Shown piece by piece: positions 46,923 through 55,136 of a stretch of DNA of 64,000 nucleotides. Position numbers and translations under genes: made by a program. The notes under the pieces were generated by a model. That model worked only from the letters and a program-made list of their open reading frames with translations. It did not search any database and was not told where the DNA came from. Origin of the DNA: JAGQOZ01 sp041399205. Lineage in GTDB: Bacteria > Planctomycetota > Planctomycetia > Pirellulales > Pirellulaceae. Positions within the stretch are counted from its first letter, which is position 1; each line of letters starts with the position of its first letter. The stretch covers positions 248,001-312,000 of the forward strand of contig JAWKTK010000008.1 of assembly GCA_041399205.1 (NCBI GenBank), given 5' to 3'.

Positions 46923-47753
46923 ATGACGAAACGAAGTGGACGGTCCATTCGACAGGCGTTGCACACGGGGCAGCGAATCTATGCCACGGCGGCCATTGCC
47001 GTTTCGCCCCAATGGGCTCGAGTTCTGGCGGCGGCCAACGTTGATTTTGTCTTTGTCGATTCGGAACACACTCCGCTAGATCGAGAAACCCTGGCGTGGT
47101 TGTGCCGCAGTTATCGTTCGGAACAGATTCCTACCGTGGTGCGCATTCCAAGTCCTGATCCGTTTGAAGCCTCCAAGGTTCTGGACGGCGGCGCCGCCGG
47201 CTTTATCGCTCCGTATATTGAATCTCCAACACAAGTGGAACAACTCAAAGCGGTCGCTCGGTATCGTCCATTGAAAGGAGAACGCGCAGCCCAGGCGATT
47301 GCGGACTCGACAAGCTTGGAGCCAGAACTGCAACATTACTTGGAAGATCGCAATGGAGACACGCTGTTTATCATTAACATTGAAAGCGTGCCGGCGATAG
47401 AACAGCTGGACCAGATCTTGGCTGTGGGCGGCGTAGACGCGGTGTTGATTGGGCCACACGATTTGTCTTGCAGCTTAGGCATTCCAGAACAATATGATCA
47501 CCCCAAATTCGATCAAGCGGTACGACACATTCTGCAAACGGCACGGCAACATCAAGTCGGCGCCGGAATCCACTATTGGCTCGGCATCGACCGAGAAATC
47601 GCATGGGCCAAATCGACAGGAGCGAACCTTTTAATGCACTCGACCGATGTCACGCTGTATCAAAACGCGCTAGTCCAAGATCTTAATTATCTGCGTGCTC
47701 AACTGGGCGACGCGAATAACACAGACCGTTCTGCGTCATCACCTGTGGTGTGA
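46923..47753 (+). CDS. HpcH/HpaI family class II aldolase-like protein
   Basis: The 276-residue TIM-barrel protein resembles 2-keto-3-deoxy-L-rhamnonate / 4-hydroxy-2-oxo-acid aldolases: 'VDFVFVDSEHTPLDRETL' (metal-site region), 'TVVRIPSPDPFEASKVLDGG', 'AAGFIAPYIESPTQ', 'FIINIESVPAIEQLDQIL' (metal-binding Glu), and 'VDAVLIGPHDLSCSLGIP' (second metal ligand Asp). These enzymes cleave or form C-C bonds of 2-oxo acids giving pyruvate. The conserved Arg of HpaI-type proteins is plausibly in 'RYRPLKGER'. The exact substrate is unknown. A direct-repeat array starts 8 bases after the stop. Confidence 0.9.
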   Translation: MTKRSGRSIRQALHTGQRIYATAAIAVSPQWARVLAAANVDFVFVDSEHTPLDRETLAWLCRSYRSEQIPTVVRIPSPDPFEASKVLDGGAAGFIAPYIESPTQVEQLKAVARYRPLKGERAAQAIADSTSLEPELQHYLEDRNGDTLFIINIESVPAIEQLDQILAVGGVDAVLIGPHDLSCSLGIPEQYDHPKFDQAVRHILQTARQHQVGAGIHYWLGIDREIAWAKSTGANLLMHSTDVTLYQNALVQDLNYLRAQLGDANNTDRSASSPVV

Positions 47754-47760
47754 TTCGATC

Positions 47761-47882
47761 CGTAATGGATGAGGTGACGAATCCCTTTCCCGTAATGAAT
47801 GAGGTGACGAATCCCTTTCCCGTAATGAATGAGGTGACGAATCCCTTCCGTAATGGATTCACCAGGGACTCGTTACCTCGTC
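47761..47882. repeat. Three tandem 30 bp repeats plus a degenerate inverted copy
   Basis: Units at 47761, 47791 and 47821 read CGTAATGXATGAGGTGACGA then ATCCCTTTCC, in phase with no spacers. A diverged opposite-orientation copy ('GGACTCGTTACCTCGTCCAC') follows at about 47863-47882, so a hairpin can form. The unit is the reverse complement of the head of the 80 bp repeats at 9201-9520. It lies between convergent genes (aldolase and glycosyltransferase). Confidence 0.93.
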
Positions 47883-47923
47883 CACGACCAGCAGATCTTC
47901 CACTGCACGTCTTGTTTTCGGTC

Positions 47924-49251
47924 CTACGACGTACTGTCAGTTAGTTTCAATAGCTGGTGAAAAACGTCAATCGATCGTTCAGCGGCGGTGTCGGCATGAT
48001 AAGCGTCCAGAACGGCGGCTCGACCTTGCTGGGCCAATTGGTGTCGCAGGTGATGATCGGTCAAGATACGTTCCAGTTGTTTCGCCAGGTCGATCGGATC
48101 GTTTGGTTGACACAGCAATCCGCCTCCGGTGGCCGAAATCAATTCTCCGAATGCGCCGTGATCTGGTTGGACCACGGGAATCGCGGCGGCCATAGCTTCC
48201 AACACGAACAGGCCCTTGGGTTCGCGATAGACGGTCGGCACAGACAACACGTCAACGCGGTTCATGAAATCGGTCTTTTGTTGCCGATCGACTGTCCCCA
48301 AATACGCAAAGTCATTTTCAAATCCGGCCTGCCGCAACTTGGCAAACTCGGCATCCACATACGCTTGGTTATGTGCTCCCAGCCAACCGGCAATCAACAG
48401 CTTGGCATTCACTTTCAATTCTTGACGCAAATGCAAGTAAGCGTCAATCAGAATGTGCAGTCCTTTTTCGTTTGCTAAACGAGCCATATAGCCGATGGTG
48501 GGCAATTCACGCTTATAGGGCGAAAGCTGGTCCACAACGTGATGCAAGCGAATATCCAAGAAGTCGGCCGGATCGATTCCTAACGGCACGATGCAGAAAC
48601 TTACCCACGGGCAACTTCAAATAGTCCACCATGAAATCGCGATAGTATTCGCTAAAGACCAAGTAAGCGTCGACGTCCTGGTCCAGCCGTTGCATTTCGG
48701 CAATACACTGCAAACGATATTTTTCGGGCAAGCTTTCCAGAAAGATATCATCGCCTTGCAGCGTGACGACAATCTTCGATCCGAATCGTTGCTTCAGATC
48801 GGGAATACAACCGCCAATCAGAAAATTCGTAAAGTTGACCACATCAGGCTGAAAGTGAGAGGCAAACCAATCGCACAACCGTACCACTTCTTTGCCGAAA
48901 TCCTCGGCTGCCTTGCAACATGGACAAGGTTAGGCCGCCCAACTGCTTGGCGTCGATCGAGCTGCTTCGCTTGGTAGCCCAGCGGATAAAGCCGGGCCGA
49001 TCCAAGATGCCGTCCAACCATTTCGGCAGATAGCGAAACAACGGGATCTTCTGCTGCAAGAACACGTTGACGCCACCGAAGAAGACTTCCGCATGACTGG
49101 CGTCTTCTTCATCCGTACGAATGGGCGTATACGTCGGCAGTAGCTGCACGTCCACGCCTTGTTTCCGCATGGCCTTGGCAATCGTGTTGTCGCGAAGACA
49201 ACTGCCGCAATACATGCCTGCGGCGCCGGCTGTTAGATAGGCAACTTTCAT
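47924..49251 (-). pseudogene. GT4-type glycosyltransferase, two frameshifts
   Basis: Read across three frames this is a glycosyltransferase family 4-like protein of about 440 residues. It starts at ATG 49251 ('MKVAYLTAGAAGMYCGSC'), shifts near 48911 (one extra C in the plus-strand CC) into 'FGKEVVRLCDWFASHFQPDV', and shifts again near 48590 into 'VPLGIDPADF' and the UDP/GDP-sugar-binding C-terminal half ('TIGYMARLANEKGLHILIDA', 'EPKGLFVLEAMAAAIPVV' with the EX7E-type motif, 'GGLLCQPNDPIDLAKQLERI'). Both shifts are single-base insertions. Donor and acceptor are unknown. The upstream membrane-protein ORF runs into it without a stop. Confidence 0.82.
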
Positions 49252-49782
49252 TCGACGATGGTGGCCTTCCATGTACCTATTGATCGTGACTGCCAACTCC
49301 ACACTATTCCGGCCCGCCCACAAGAACAGGAACAGCATGCTGGCCGAACGGATCGCTCCCGATTCAAAAACGATGGTGCCATTTACCGCAATAAAGAACA
49401 AAAACCAATGCACCCATCGGCCAATCCAATTCGATCGCCGCTGGTAGGCATTGGGTGCCAGCCACCACCAGCCGACGTCCACCAACCAGATGATCAAGAA
49501 TAGATGACTAAAATAGATTCCGTATCCAAACGAGAATCCCAGCATCGCATCGATGCGCCGAGCAGTATGTTCCAACGCGTGCTGATGGCTCCAGTGATGA
49601 TAGAAATGAAACGCAGCCATCACGTGGCAAACATACGCCATCAGGGCTGCGGTCCAGAGTATTCGCAAACGACTTGTGCTCGCGGACGTTTCGTTCGAAC
49701 CTCGAACGGACAACCACAAGAACGCCGCATACAGCAGCATGCTCAGACGAATGGTCCAGACAATGCACAGAGATCCAAACAC
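49252..49782 (-). CDS. Polytopic membrane protein of unknown function, in frame with the glycosyltransferase
   Basis: The 177-residue segment starts at GTG 49782 (an in-frame stop lies just upstream) and has about five hydrophobic helices: 'LCIVWTIRLSMLLYAAFLWL', 'ILWTAALMAYVCHVMAAFHF', 'YGIYFSHLFLIIWLVDVGWW', 'GRWVHWFLFFIAVNGTIVFE' and 'IRSASMLFLFLWAG'. Histidines cluster in 'FHFYHHWSHQHALEHT'. There is no stop before the glycosyltransferase ATG; the alternative frame ends at an ATGA overlap (49248-49251), so either a real fusion or another frameshift is possible. I do not recognise the family. Confidence 0.6.
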
Positions 49783-50023
49783 GATGATGGCAAACCAGCG
49801 TTACTTCGAAGATCCGAAAGGGAGTACGAATCTTCGATTATGCCGCGTTCCATCTCGTTCGGCTACCGGTCAATCGAATCCACCTCGTACACTGACCGTT
49901 TGGTGCCAGCCTGTAATCTGGCGGCAAGATTCCGGCGAAAGCTGGGACTACGAACAATTGATGCGGATCGCCGTGAGACTGCAGCTCGTTCCAAGAAAAA
50001 ATGGCGTCCTTGCCGGGTCTAGC

Positions 50024-51142
50024 CTAGATTTGGGCGGTTTCCGCTAAACGCACAATGTGCCAACCTTGTTTGTCCGAATGAATTTCAAAGACGCCCGACG
50101 AGACTTTGTACTTCGCTTCACCTCGACCTTGACCTCGATGCATGCGAATCAATTTGGCGCCCTCTTGTGAACTGGTGTACGAACCTCCTGGCTTAATACG
50201 CACCACTTGTCCATTAATCAGCAAGGCTAATTCGACACGATTCTTCTCTGGATTGCGCAGTTCAAACACAAAGGCCGTTTCGGGTTCCTCCGATTCTACT
50301 TCGTCTGTGTCACCCGCAGCGATTTCCGTCGAGGCTACGTCCTGAATTGATTCGGCCGCTTCTGATGCATTGTCGGTTGCTTCGTCCGTCGAACTGTTTT
50401 GATCCACAAGGTCTTGGATCGGAGCTTGTAAGTTCAGGTCATACGGATTGGAATCTGTGTCTGCAGTGTCACTGCCTTCCGATTCGTCTTGGCCGTCACT
50501 GTCATGCGCCGAGGCAATTTGGTTCAAGCGATTGATGGCGTTCAGTACTTCGTCGCTTGTCACCGTTTCATCAATCGATACGGTTTCCGTGGGCGTTTCG
50601 GTCAGATACTGATCCTTGGCGTTATCGGCCGCAACAATCGCGTTCAAGATGTCGGTCGGCAATTCAGTGTCGTCTGCTTCGTTTGACTGCGTGTCGTCTG
50701 CTTCGTTCGTGTCGTGATTCGCTACAACAGGAGTGCTGTCGAAGTCTTCGGTCGGTTGGTCAACATCGATTTCCGATTCGCTTGTCGAATCATCCGCGTG
50801 GGCAATTTCGGTCGACAAGTCTTGTTCGGAACTATCGGCCTGCGCGACGTCGCTAGTGAGATCAGCGCTGACGTTGTTCGCCAGGTCCTCTTCCTGCTGT
50901 CTCTTCTTGGCCTCAGCCAGCTCTATGACTGCTTGTTCTTTGGCTTGGCGTGCCTTTTCGTCGGCAATTTTCTTGGCTTCCGCTGCCTTCGCCGCAACAA
51001 TCACTTGATACTGCTGGACGTTAGCCACGGAATCTTGAACCAAGAATGCTCCGCATACCGCAAGAATGATGAATAAGGGCACACGAAGGCCCTTTAAGAG
51101 GCGTACGTGCTTGCCCACATTGGCGTCGGTAATGAATGACAT
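50024..51142 (-). CDS. Single-pass membrane protein with coiled coil, long acidic linker and small C-terminal domain
   Basis: The start is ATG 51142 ('MSFITDANVGKHVRLLKGLR'); the frame is open to 51229. Residues 19-36 form one transmembrane helix ('LRVPLFIILAVCGAFLV'). Residues 45-90 are Ala/Lys/Glu-rich and helical ('AKAAEAKKIADEKARQAKEQ'). A 200-residue Asp/Glu/Ser/Thr-rich, presumably disordered linker follows, then a basic/beta C-terminal domain of about 70 residues ('NRVELALLINGQVVRIKPGG'). The layout suggests a cell-envelope spacer that displays its C-terminal domain. Function unknown. It is divergent from the Pro-rich protein gene. Confidence 0.75.
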   Translation of the reverse strand: MSFITDANVGKHVRLLKGLRVPLFIILAVCGAFLVQDSVANVQQYQVIVAAKAAEAKKIADEKARQAKEQAVIELAEAKKRQQEEDLANNVSADLTSDVAQADSSEQDLSTEIAHADDSTSESEIDVDQPTEDFDSTPVVANHDTNEADDTQSNEADDTELPTDILNAIVAADNAKDQYLTETPTETVSIDETVTSDEVLNAINRLNQIASAHDSDGQDESEGSDTADTDSNPYDLNLQAPIQDLVDQNSSTDEATDNASEAAESIQDVASTEIAAGDTDEVESEEPETAFVFELRNPEKNRVELALLINGQVVRIKPGGSYTSSQEGAKLIRMHRGQGRGEAKYKVSSGVFEIHSDKQGWHIVRLAETAQI

Positions 51143-51384
51143 GACACTTGGCTCGTCAAGGTTTGAAAAACGAAAACACTCTTCAAACGATAGGACATTT
51201 TGGCGCGATTCGCGGTTTTCCCCAACCAATTCCCATTACTCCTGGCACTCCACGACACTGCAAAACCGCTACATCCACCACTTCCCAAACACTAAGGCCG
51301 ATGTTTGCCACTGTTCCGAGCAATTCCTGCAAAGTAGAATCCGTCTAAAGCACAGAATTTTCTGTCGAGCCGCCATTTGCTTTC

Positions 51385-51459
51385 GCTTGAACATCCACGG
51401 AGCCACACACATGTCTTGTTTTTGCTTGAACGTCCACGGAGCCACTCGCATGTCTTGTT
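51385..51459 (+). repeat. Tandem duplication just upstream of the Pro-rich protein gene
   Basis: Two copies of a 37 bp unit (GCTTGAACXTCCACGGAGCC then ACxCxCATGTCTTGTT), at about 51386-51422 and 51423-51459, differ at a few positions. Each ends in ATGTCTTGTT, so the duplication doubles the start region; the second ATG (51450) begins the signal peptide. Confidence 0.8.
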
Positions 51460-52007
51460 GTAACTCGTTTCATCGCATCGTTGCGATCGTTGGTTTGTTC
51501 TTGATCCCCAGCACCGTGACGGCTCAGGATAATTTGCCGAGTATTCTCTCGCCGTCCGACATGCCTCGAATTCAACCCACATCGCCTGAACCAACAAACT
51601 ACCCGGGAGTTGCCAGATTCACCTCCGACCCAGTCCCCATGGTCCAAACGAATCCGCAACAGCAGACCATGCGTGCTCCGTTTCCTAACGCGGTTGGGAA
51701 CGGAAGTTACGCCGTGGCACCGCCGGCCTATGCAGTACCGGCCCCGCAAGTAATGACGTTCCGAGTTCCAGTGGCGCCGCCCACGGTGGTGTACCAACCC
51801 ATGGTTCCAGTTGCTCCTTCCACGCAGACAGTCACTTCGTACTATGCTCCGGTCCCGGCCGCTCCGATACTACCGCCCGCCGTCGCACCAGCTCCTTTGC
51901 CTGTTCTTCCACCAGCGGCACCAGGCGGTCGTCCTATCATGGCACGAACCAAGTACTATGTACCCGGCCAACCCGTGCGGAATATGCTGAAAGCCATCAC
52001 GCCCTAG
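51450..52007 (+). CDS. Exported Pro/Val/Ala-rich protein
   Basis: ATG 51450 gives the signal peptide 'MSCCNSFHRIVAIVGLFLIP' with cleavage likely after 'STVTA'. The frame is open back to 51066, but that part is non-hydrophobic and looks non-coding. The mature 160 residues are rich in Pro, Val, Ala and Tyr ('PPAYAVPAPQVMTF', 'PPTVVYQPMVPVAP'), a low-complexity surface linker type. The C-terminus 'ARTKYYVPGQPVRNMLKAIT' looks conserved, a short motif at the end of similar planctomycete proteins by my recollection. Function unknown; it may be an envelope-associated structural protein. Confidence 0.7.
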   Translation: MSCCNSFHRIVAIVGLFLIPSTVTAQDNLPSILSPSDMPRIQPTSPEPTNYPGVARFTSDPVPMVQTNPQQQTMRAPFPNAVGNGSYAVAPPAYAVPAPQVMTFRVPVAPPTVVYQPMVPVAPSTQTVTSYYAPVPAAPILPPAVAPAPLPVLPPAAPGGRPIMARTKYYVPGQPVRNMLKAITP

Positions 52008-52127
52008 CGCTGACTCTGATTCGAATGGTTCGGCCAGCCAATACCAATTGAACGTCGATTCGCAACCGACAATCAGATCTTGTTGCGAATCGGGCAATGC
52101 TGAGTGCATGGCACCTGGAAGCAAGTC

Positions 52128-52192
52128 TTGGGCGTCTTATAGCGTCCGCATGTGTCGCCCGCTGGGCTGAGAGGGGCGGAGCAGAACGATGA
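52128..52192 (+). repeat. 43 bp exact repeat, copy 1 (second copy at 54461)
   Basis: TTGGGCGTCTTATAGCGTCC followed by GCATGTGTCGCCCGCTGGGC and TGA is identical at 54461-54503; similarity continues weakly to 52192. It abuts the truncated vapC, whose missing N-terminus begins right after it. Confidence 0.9.
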
Positions 52193-52199
52193 GCGAACC

Positions 52200-52571
52200 A
52201 ACTACCAATTTGTTGTGTCACAGTTCGTGATCGACGAGGCATCGGCTGGTGATTCAACACTTGCAGTAGAGCGATTGCAAGCCTTGGACGGAATTCCGCT
52301 TCTGCCACTCGATCCAGGGATTGCGGACATTGCCGACGAGATCATGTCTCGTGCCATCCTGCCCGAAAAGGCGCGTACAGATGCACTTCACATCGCCATG
52401 GTTGCCCATCATCGGATACAATATCTACTGACGTGGAACTGTCGGCACATCGCCAACGCCAGGATTTTGCCTCGAATTCACGCCGTCCTCAACGATCTTT
52501 CAATTCCAATTCCGGTGATTTGCACGCCCGAAGAGATGGTGGGTAATGATCCAGAAACCGACAACGACTGA
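52200..52571 (+). pseudogene. VapC-type PIN-domain toxin, N-terminus missing
   Basis: From 52200 the frame reads like the C-terminal two thirds of a VapC-family PIN ribonuclease: 'YQFVVSQFVIDEASAGD', 'LDGIPLLPLDPGIADIADEI', 'LPEKARTDALHIAMVAHH', 'YLLTWNCRHIANARILPRIH'. The later acidic catalytic positions ('TDALHIA', 'TWNCRH' region) remain, but the first roughly 45 residues with the first catalytic Asp/Glu are absent and replaced by the repeat at 52128. It is therefore a probable dead toxin. The antitoxin frame overlaps its 3' end. Confidence 0.8.
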
Positions 52572-52785
52572 TTCAATACTCGACGAAATTCATCAAACAC
52601 GTCGCGAAATCTCGGAACGCTTCGGTGGTGATCTCCGTGCGATTCTCGACGACGCTCGCAAACGTCAAGCTGCATCCGGGCGGCCGATTTGGACACCCGG
52701 AGCGGCGAACCATGCAATCGGGCGGAGCGGCGGTGGTGATGTTGCTGGCAATGGAGAGTCAACTGCCTGCGTCCCCGGTTCGTAG
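52546..52785 (+). CDS. VapB-like antitoxin of the truncated vapC
   Basis: The ORF starts inside the end of vapC (26-base overlap), the usual toxin-then-antitoxin order for this VapC subgroup. The first 50 residues ('TDSILDEIHQTRREISERFG', 'DLRAILDDARKRQAASG') look like the matching helical antitoxin. After 'GRPIW' the sequence becomes glycine-rich and unlike a protein, so the true product may be shorter or the 3' end replaced by a repeat. Function is inferred from position and pattern. Confidence 0.55.
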   Translation: MIQKPTTTDSILDEIHQTRREISERFGGDLRAILDDARKRQAASGRPIWTPGAANHAIGRSGGGDVAGNGESTACVPGS

Positions 52786-53028
52786 CGTCAAGCGATTGGC
52801 TGCATATTCACTGATAGCGGCACCATTCCTGTTTGCACTGCCACTCCGATACTGGGCACTGAATCTTGCCGGTGGTTGGTTCGTATCGACGGATCTCGAA
52901 CCAGACCATCGACGAGCCTTCTTAGGTTTGATGTACCTTGGACTGATGCTTTGCTGCCGATCCTTATGATTCAAAGCGGAGTCGCGGACCACGAAAGCCG
53001 CAGAACAGCTGAACGCGAGCCGTTATGA
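52739..53028 (+). pseudogene. Small two-helix membrane protein, one frameshift
   Basis: ATG 52739 opens 'MLLAMESQLPASPVRS' with hydrophobic 'LAAYSLIAAPFLFALPLRYW' and 'FLGLMYLGLM'. At the TTT 52950-52952 one missing T breaks the frame; adding it continues 'LLLPILMIQSGVADHESRRT' to the stop at 53026-53028. About 96 residues in all. No family is recognised. It sits between the antitoxin and a GC-rich hairpin. Confidence 0.45.
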
Positions 53029-53054
53029 CGCGGGTTTTGAAATCATAGTTTTCG

Positions 53055-53076
53055 GCGGCGGCCCCGTTACCGCCGC
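53055..53076 (+). other. GC-rich hairpin between small ORFs
   Basis: A 7 bp perfect stem GCGGCGG/CCGCCGC (53055-53061 with 53070-53076), flanked further out by AGAAC and GTTCT arms (53002-53006, 53079-53083). It could be a recombination-site-like or terminator-like fold; no T-run follows. Confidence 0.35.
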
Positions 53077-53103
53077 GGTTCTGTCGCTGGAGTTGAACAG
53101 GTC

Positions 53104-53418
53104 ATGTCCCGCCGACTGCACGCGATTCTGCATTCCGACCTAAAGTCTTTCGTCACTCCGGCTTATCTCGTCATTGGCCTATGTCTCGTGCCAGTACTCG
53201 GACTCGGTTGTCTAATTTTGTTCTGTTGAGGGCATCCGTTGTCCAGCCTCGGTGCGAGGATGATGACCATTGGTGCTCCTGCTGTCCTGGTTGCGTCGAT
53301 CTGGGCCAAGCGAAACACACCGGGACGCTTGATGGCGTTTGCTTTAGGTACAGCTGTATTTGAATGCACGTTTGTGGCCTTTCTCGTTGTCATGGATTTT
53401 CTCTTCGACAAAGGTTAG
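53104..53418 (+). pseudogene. Small membrane protein split by an in-frame TGA
   Basis: ATG 53104 reads 'MSRRLHAILHSDLKSFVTPA' and a hydrophobic stretch to a TGA at 53227-53229 after 41 codons. The same frame continues for 62 codons to TAG 53416 with two more hydrophobic stretches ('MMTIGAPAVLVASIW', 'CTFVAFLVVMDFLF'). It could be one three-helix protein with a nonsense change, or two tiny ORFs (second start ATG 53260-53266). No family is recognised. Confidence 0.4.
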
Positions 53419-53566
53419 CTATGATGGCACGAAACGCTGCTTCGTTGCCCGATGTCGCGACAGAACATGCGGGGAACGCGGAGTGCTCAAAACAGTCGTG
53501 CGAAATGGTTCGTCAATTCTTCGCACCCGGTTACCCTCAAACGTTCTGCCACAGGAGAGGATTCAC

Positions 53567-54220
53567 GTGAAAGCACGCCGGTGGACGCGATACACACTTC
53601 GATCTGCGTTGCTGCTCATTCTGGTGTGCGCTGTGTTTTTCAATTGGATACGCATCCGAATTGAAGCGGGGCGGCGGCAAAAAGAGGCCGTTGCTGGATT
53701 GCGAGATTCAGGCGCCAGCGTCCATTACAACTACGAATTTGATGCAGCCGGGAACGTGACCAAGCAAGGCCGGCCCAGTGCACCAAAATGGCTGCGTGAA
53801 GCGGTGGGTGACGACACTCTTGTCAAGGTAGAAGTCGTCGAGCACTTGGGCGGAGATGAAGATGAGATGGAAGCCGGTCTCTCGCGGTTACCTGAGCTTG
53901 ATAGGCTAGGCCGCCTCTATCTTGGCGGATCGAAGGTAGTGGACAAACAACTCGTGTATATTGGTCAGGTTGGAGACCTTAATGAGCTGTACCTCGAGTA
54001 CACGCAGATAACCAATGACGGGCTTGCCCATCTTGTTAGCTTGTCAAACCTACAGGTGCTTGGACTGCGCGATCCCAAAATCACCGATGATGCGATCCCT
54101 CACTTGCGAAAGCTCACTTCACTCACGAAACTGGATGTGACTGGAACCAAGATATCGGACAAGGGGCTGGACGAACTACGGCAAGCATTGCCGGAGTGTA
54201 CGATTCTTCGTGAATACTAG
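53567..54220 (+). CDS. Membrane-anchored leucine-rich-repeat protein
   Basis: GTG 53567 is chosen because an AGGAG-like SD lies about ten bases upstream and the protein then starts with 'VKARRWTRYTLRSALLLILV', a basic N-terminus and single transmembrane helix (residues 9-27). The frame is open to 53360. The C-terminal half has LRR units: 'LGRLYLGGSKVVDKQLVYIG', 'LNELYLEYTQITNDGLAHLV', 'LQVLGLRDPKITDDAIPHLR', 'LTKLDVTGTKISDKGLDELR'. These 24-residue 'xITDxGLxxL' units are common in planctomycetes as protein-interaction modules. Function unknown. Confidence 0.8.
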   Translation: MKARRWTRYTLRSALLLILVCAVFFNWIRIRIEAGRRQKEAVAGLRDSGASVHYNYEFDAAGNVTKQGRPSAPKWLREAVGDDTLVKVEVVEHLGGDEDEMEAGLSRLPELDRLGRLYLGGSKVVDKQLVYIGQVGDLNELYLEYTQITNDGLAHLVSLSNLQVLGLRDPKITDDAIPHLRKLTSLTKLDVTGTKISDKGLDELRQALPECTILREY

Positions 54221-54227
54221 GGTATCA

Positions 54228-54710
54228 GTTGGTGCCATCCATTAAGTGCACTTCTCCGCCCAGCGGGCGACACATTTTTGGGATCTGGTTGGTGCCATCC
54301 ACAATCATCAGTCACTCCAAAACCATCGAAAAAAGATTGAAACGCAGAGACGCCGAGGTCGGAGAGTTGTTTGTTCCTTCTCTGCGTACTCTGCGCCTCC
54401 GCGTTTCTGATTTCTACGCTGAAGCCCTGATTCGGTTAGCGGTGGCAGCCGACTGTGATGTTGGGCGTCTTATAGCGTCCGCATGTGTCGCCCGCTGGGC
54501 TGAACGAGGCAGGACGGAACGATGACCGGTGGCTGACGCACACCGGCAAAGATGTGTCGCCCGCCGGGCGGAGGCCAGGTGGATAGCGTTTTTACATGGC
54601 TGGCACCAAGCATTTTCCGTGGATAGCGTTTTTACATGGCTGGCACCAAGCATTTCTGCCAAGCATTTCCCAAGCATTTCGGCACCAAGCATTTTGGCGT
54701 ACCAAACCTT
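54228..54710. repeat. Cluster of short dispersed repeats
   Basis: Contents in order: GTTGGTGCCATCC at 54228 and 54288; an inverted GCCCAGCGGGCGACACAT at about 54257; an imperfect inverted repeat at about 54339-54408 (AAACGCAGAGACGCC against CGCCTCCGCGTTT); the second copy of the 43 bp repeat at 54461-54503; a related GTGTCGCCCGCCGGGCGGA at about 54554; and a 40 bp tandem repeat (GGATAGCGTTTTTACATGGC then TGGCACCAAGCATTT) at 54581 and 54621, with CCAAGCATTTC echoes to 54695. Confidence 0.85.
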
Positions 54711-55136
54711 TTAATTTTCGTCACCTAGCCAAAAATTTGAAATTATTTGCCTGACATCCGTTTCGCGCGTAGAATGGCAGGCAATTGGGTCGGGCCAGTA
54801 GGGCCTTAGTTCAGCGATAGGAGACGCGATCGAAAATTCCAGCCATAGGTACAGGCCGCGTGACCTGAATTTCCTGACTTCAGTATTCTGGTTGTCCGGG
54901 TAATTCAAGTGAGTCACCAATGGAAAATCTTCGATTTCTTTGACCCGCGTTATTCCGTGTTCTATATTCACCAGGGTCGTGAAACGGCAACAGCTTAGCG
55001 ACCCAGATGGATATGGTTGTCATTCTGAATCGGCGCTCACTGCCGCATTCAATCCTCGCGAGCCTTAAATCGGACTTTGGCGTGCGACAAGGATGATTGT
55101 GGCAAGGTGTCACCTCCCGAATATGGAAAGTCGCTG
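54711..55136. other. Non-coding stretch upstream of the CTP gene
   Basis: No gene, hairpin or repeat is supported here. It must contain the promoter of the C-terminal processing peptidase gene. Confidence 0.4.

Noticed and set aside
47750..47944. 64-codon ORF with repeated 'MDEVTNPFP'
   Set aside because: It is an artefact of the 30 bp repeat; the unit length is a multiple of three, which keeps the frame open.
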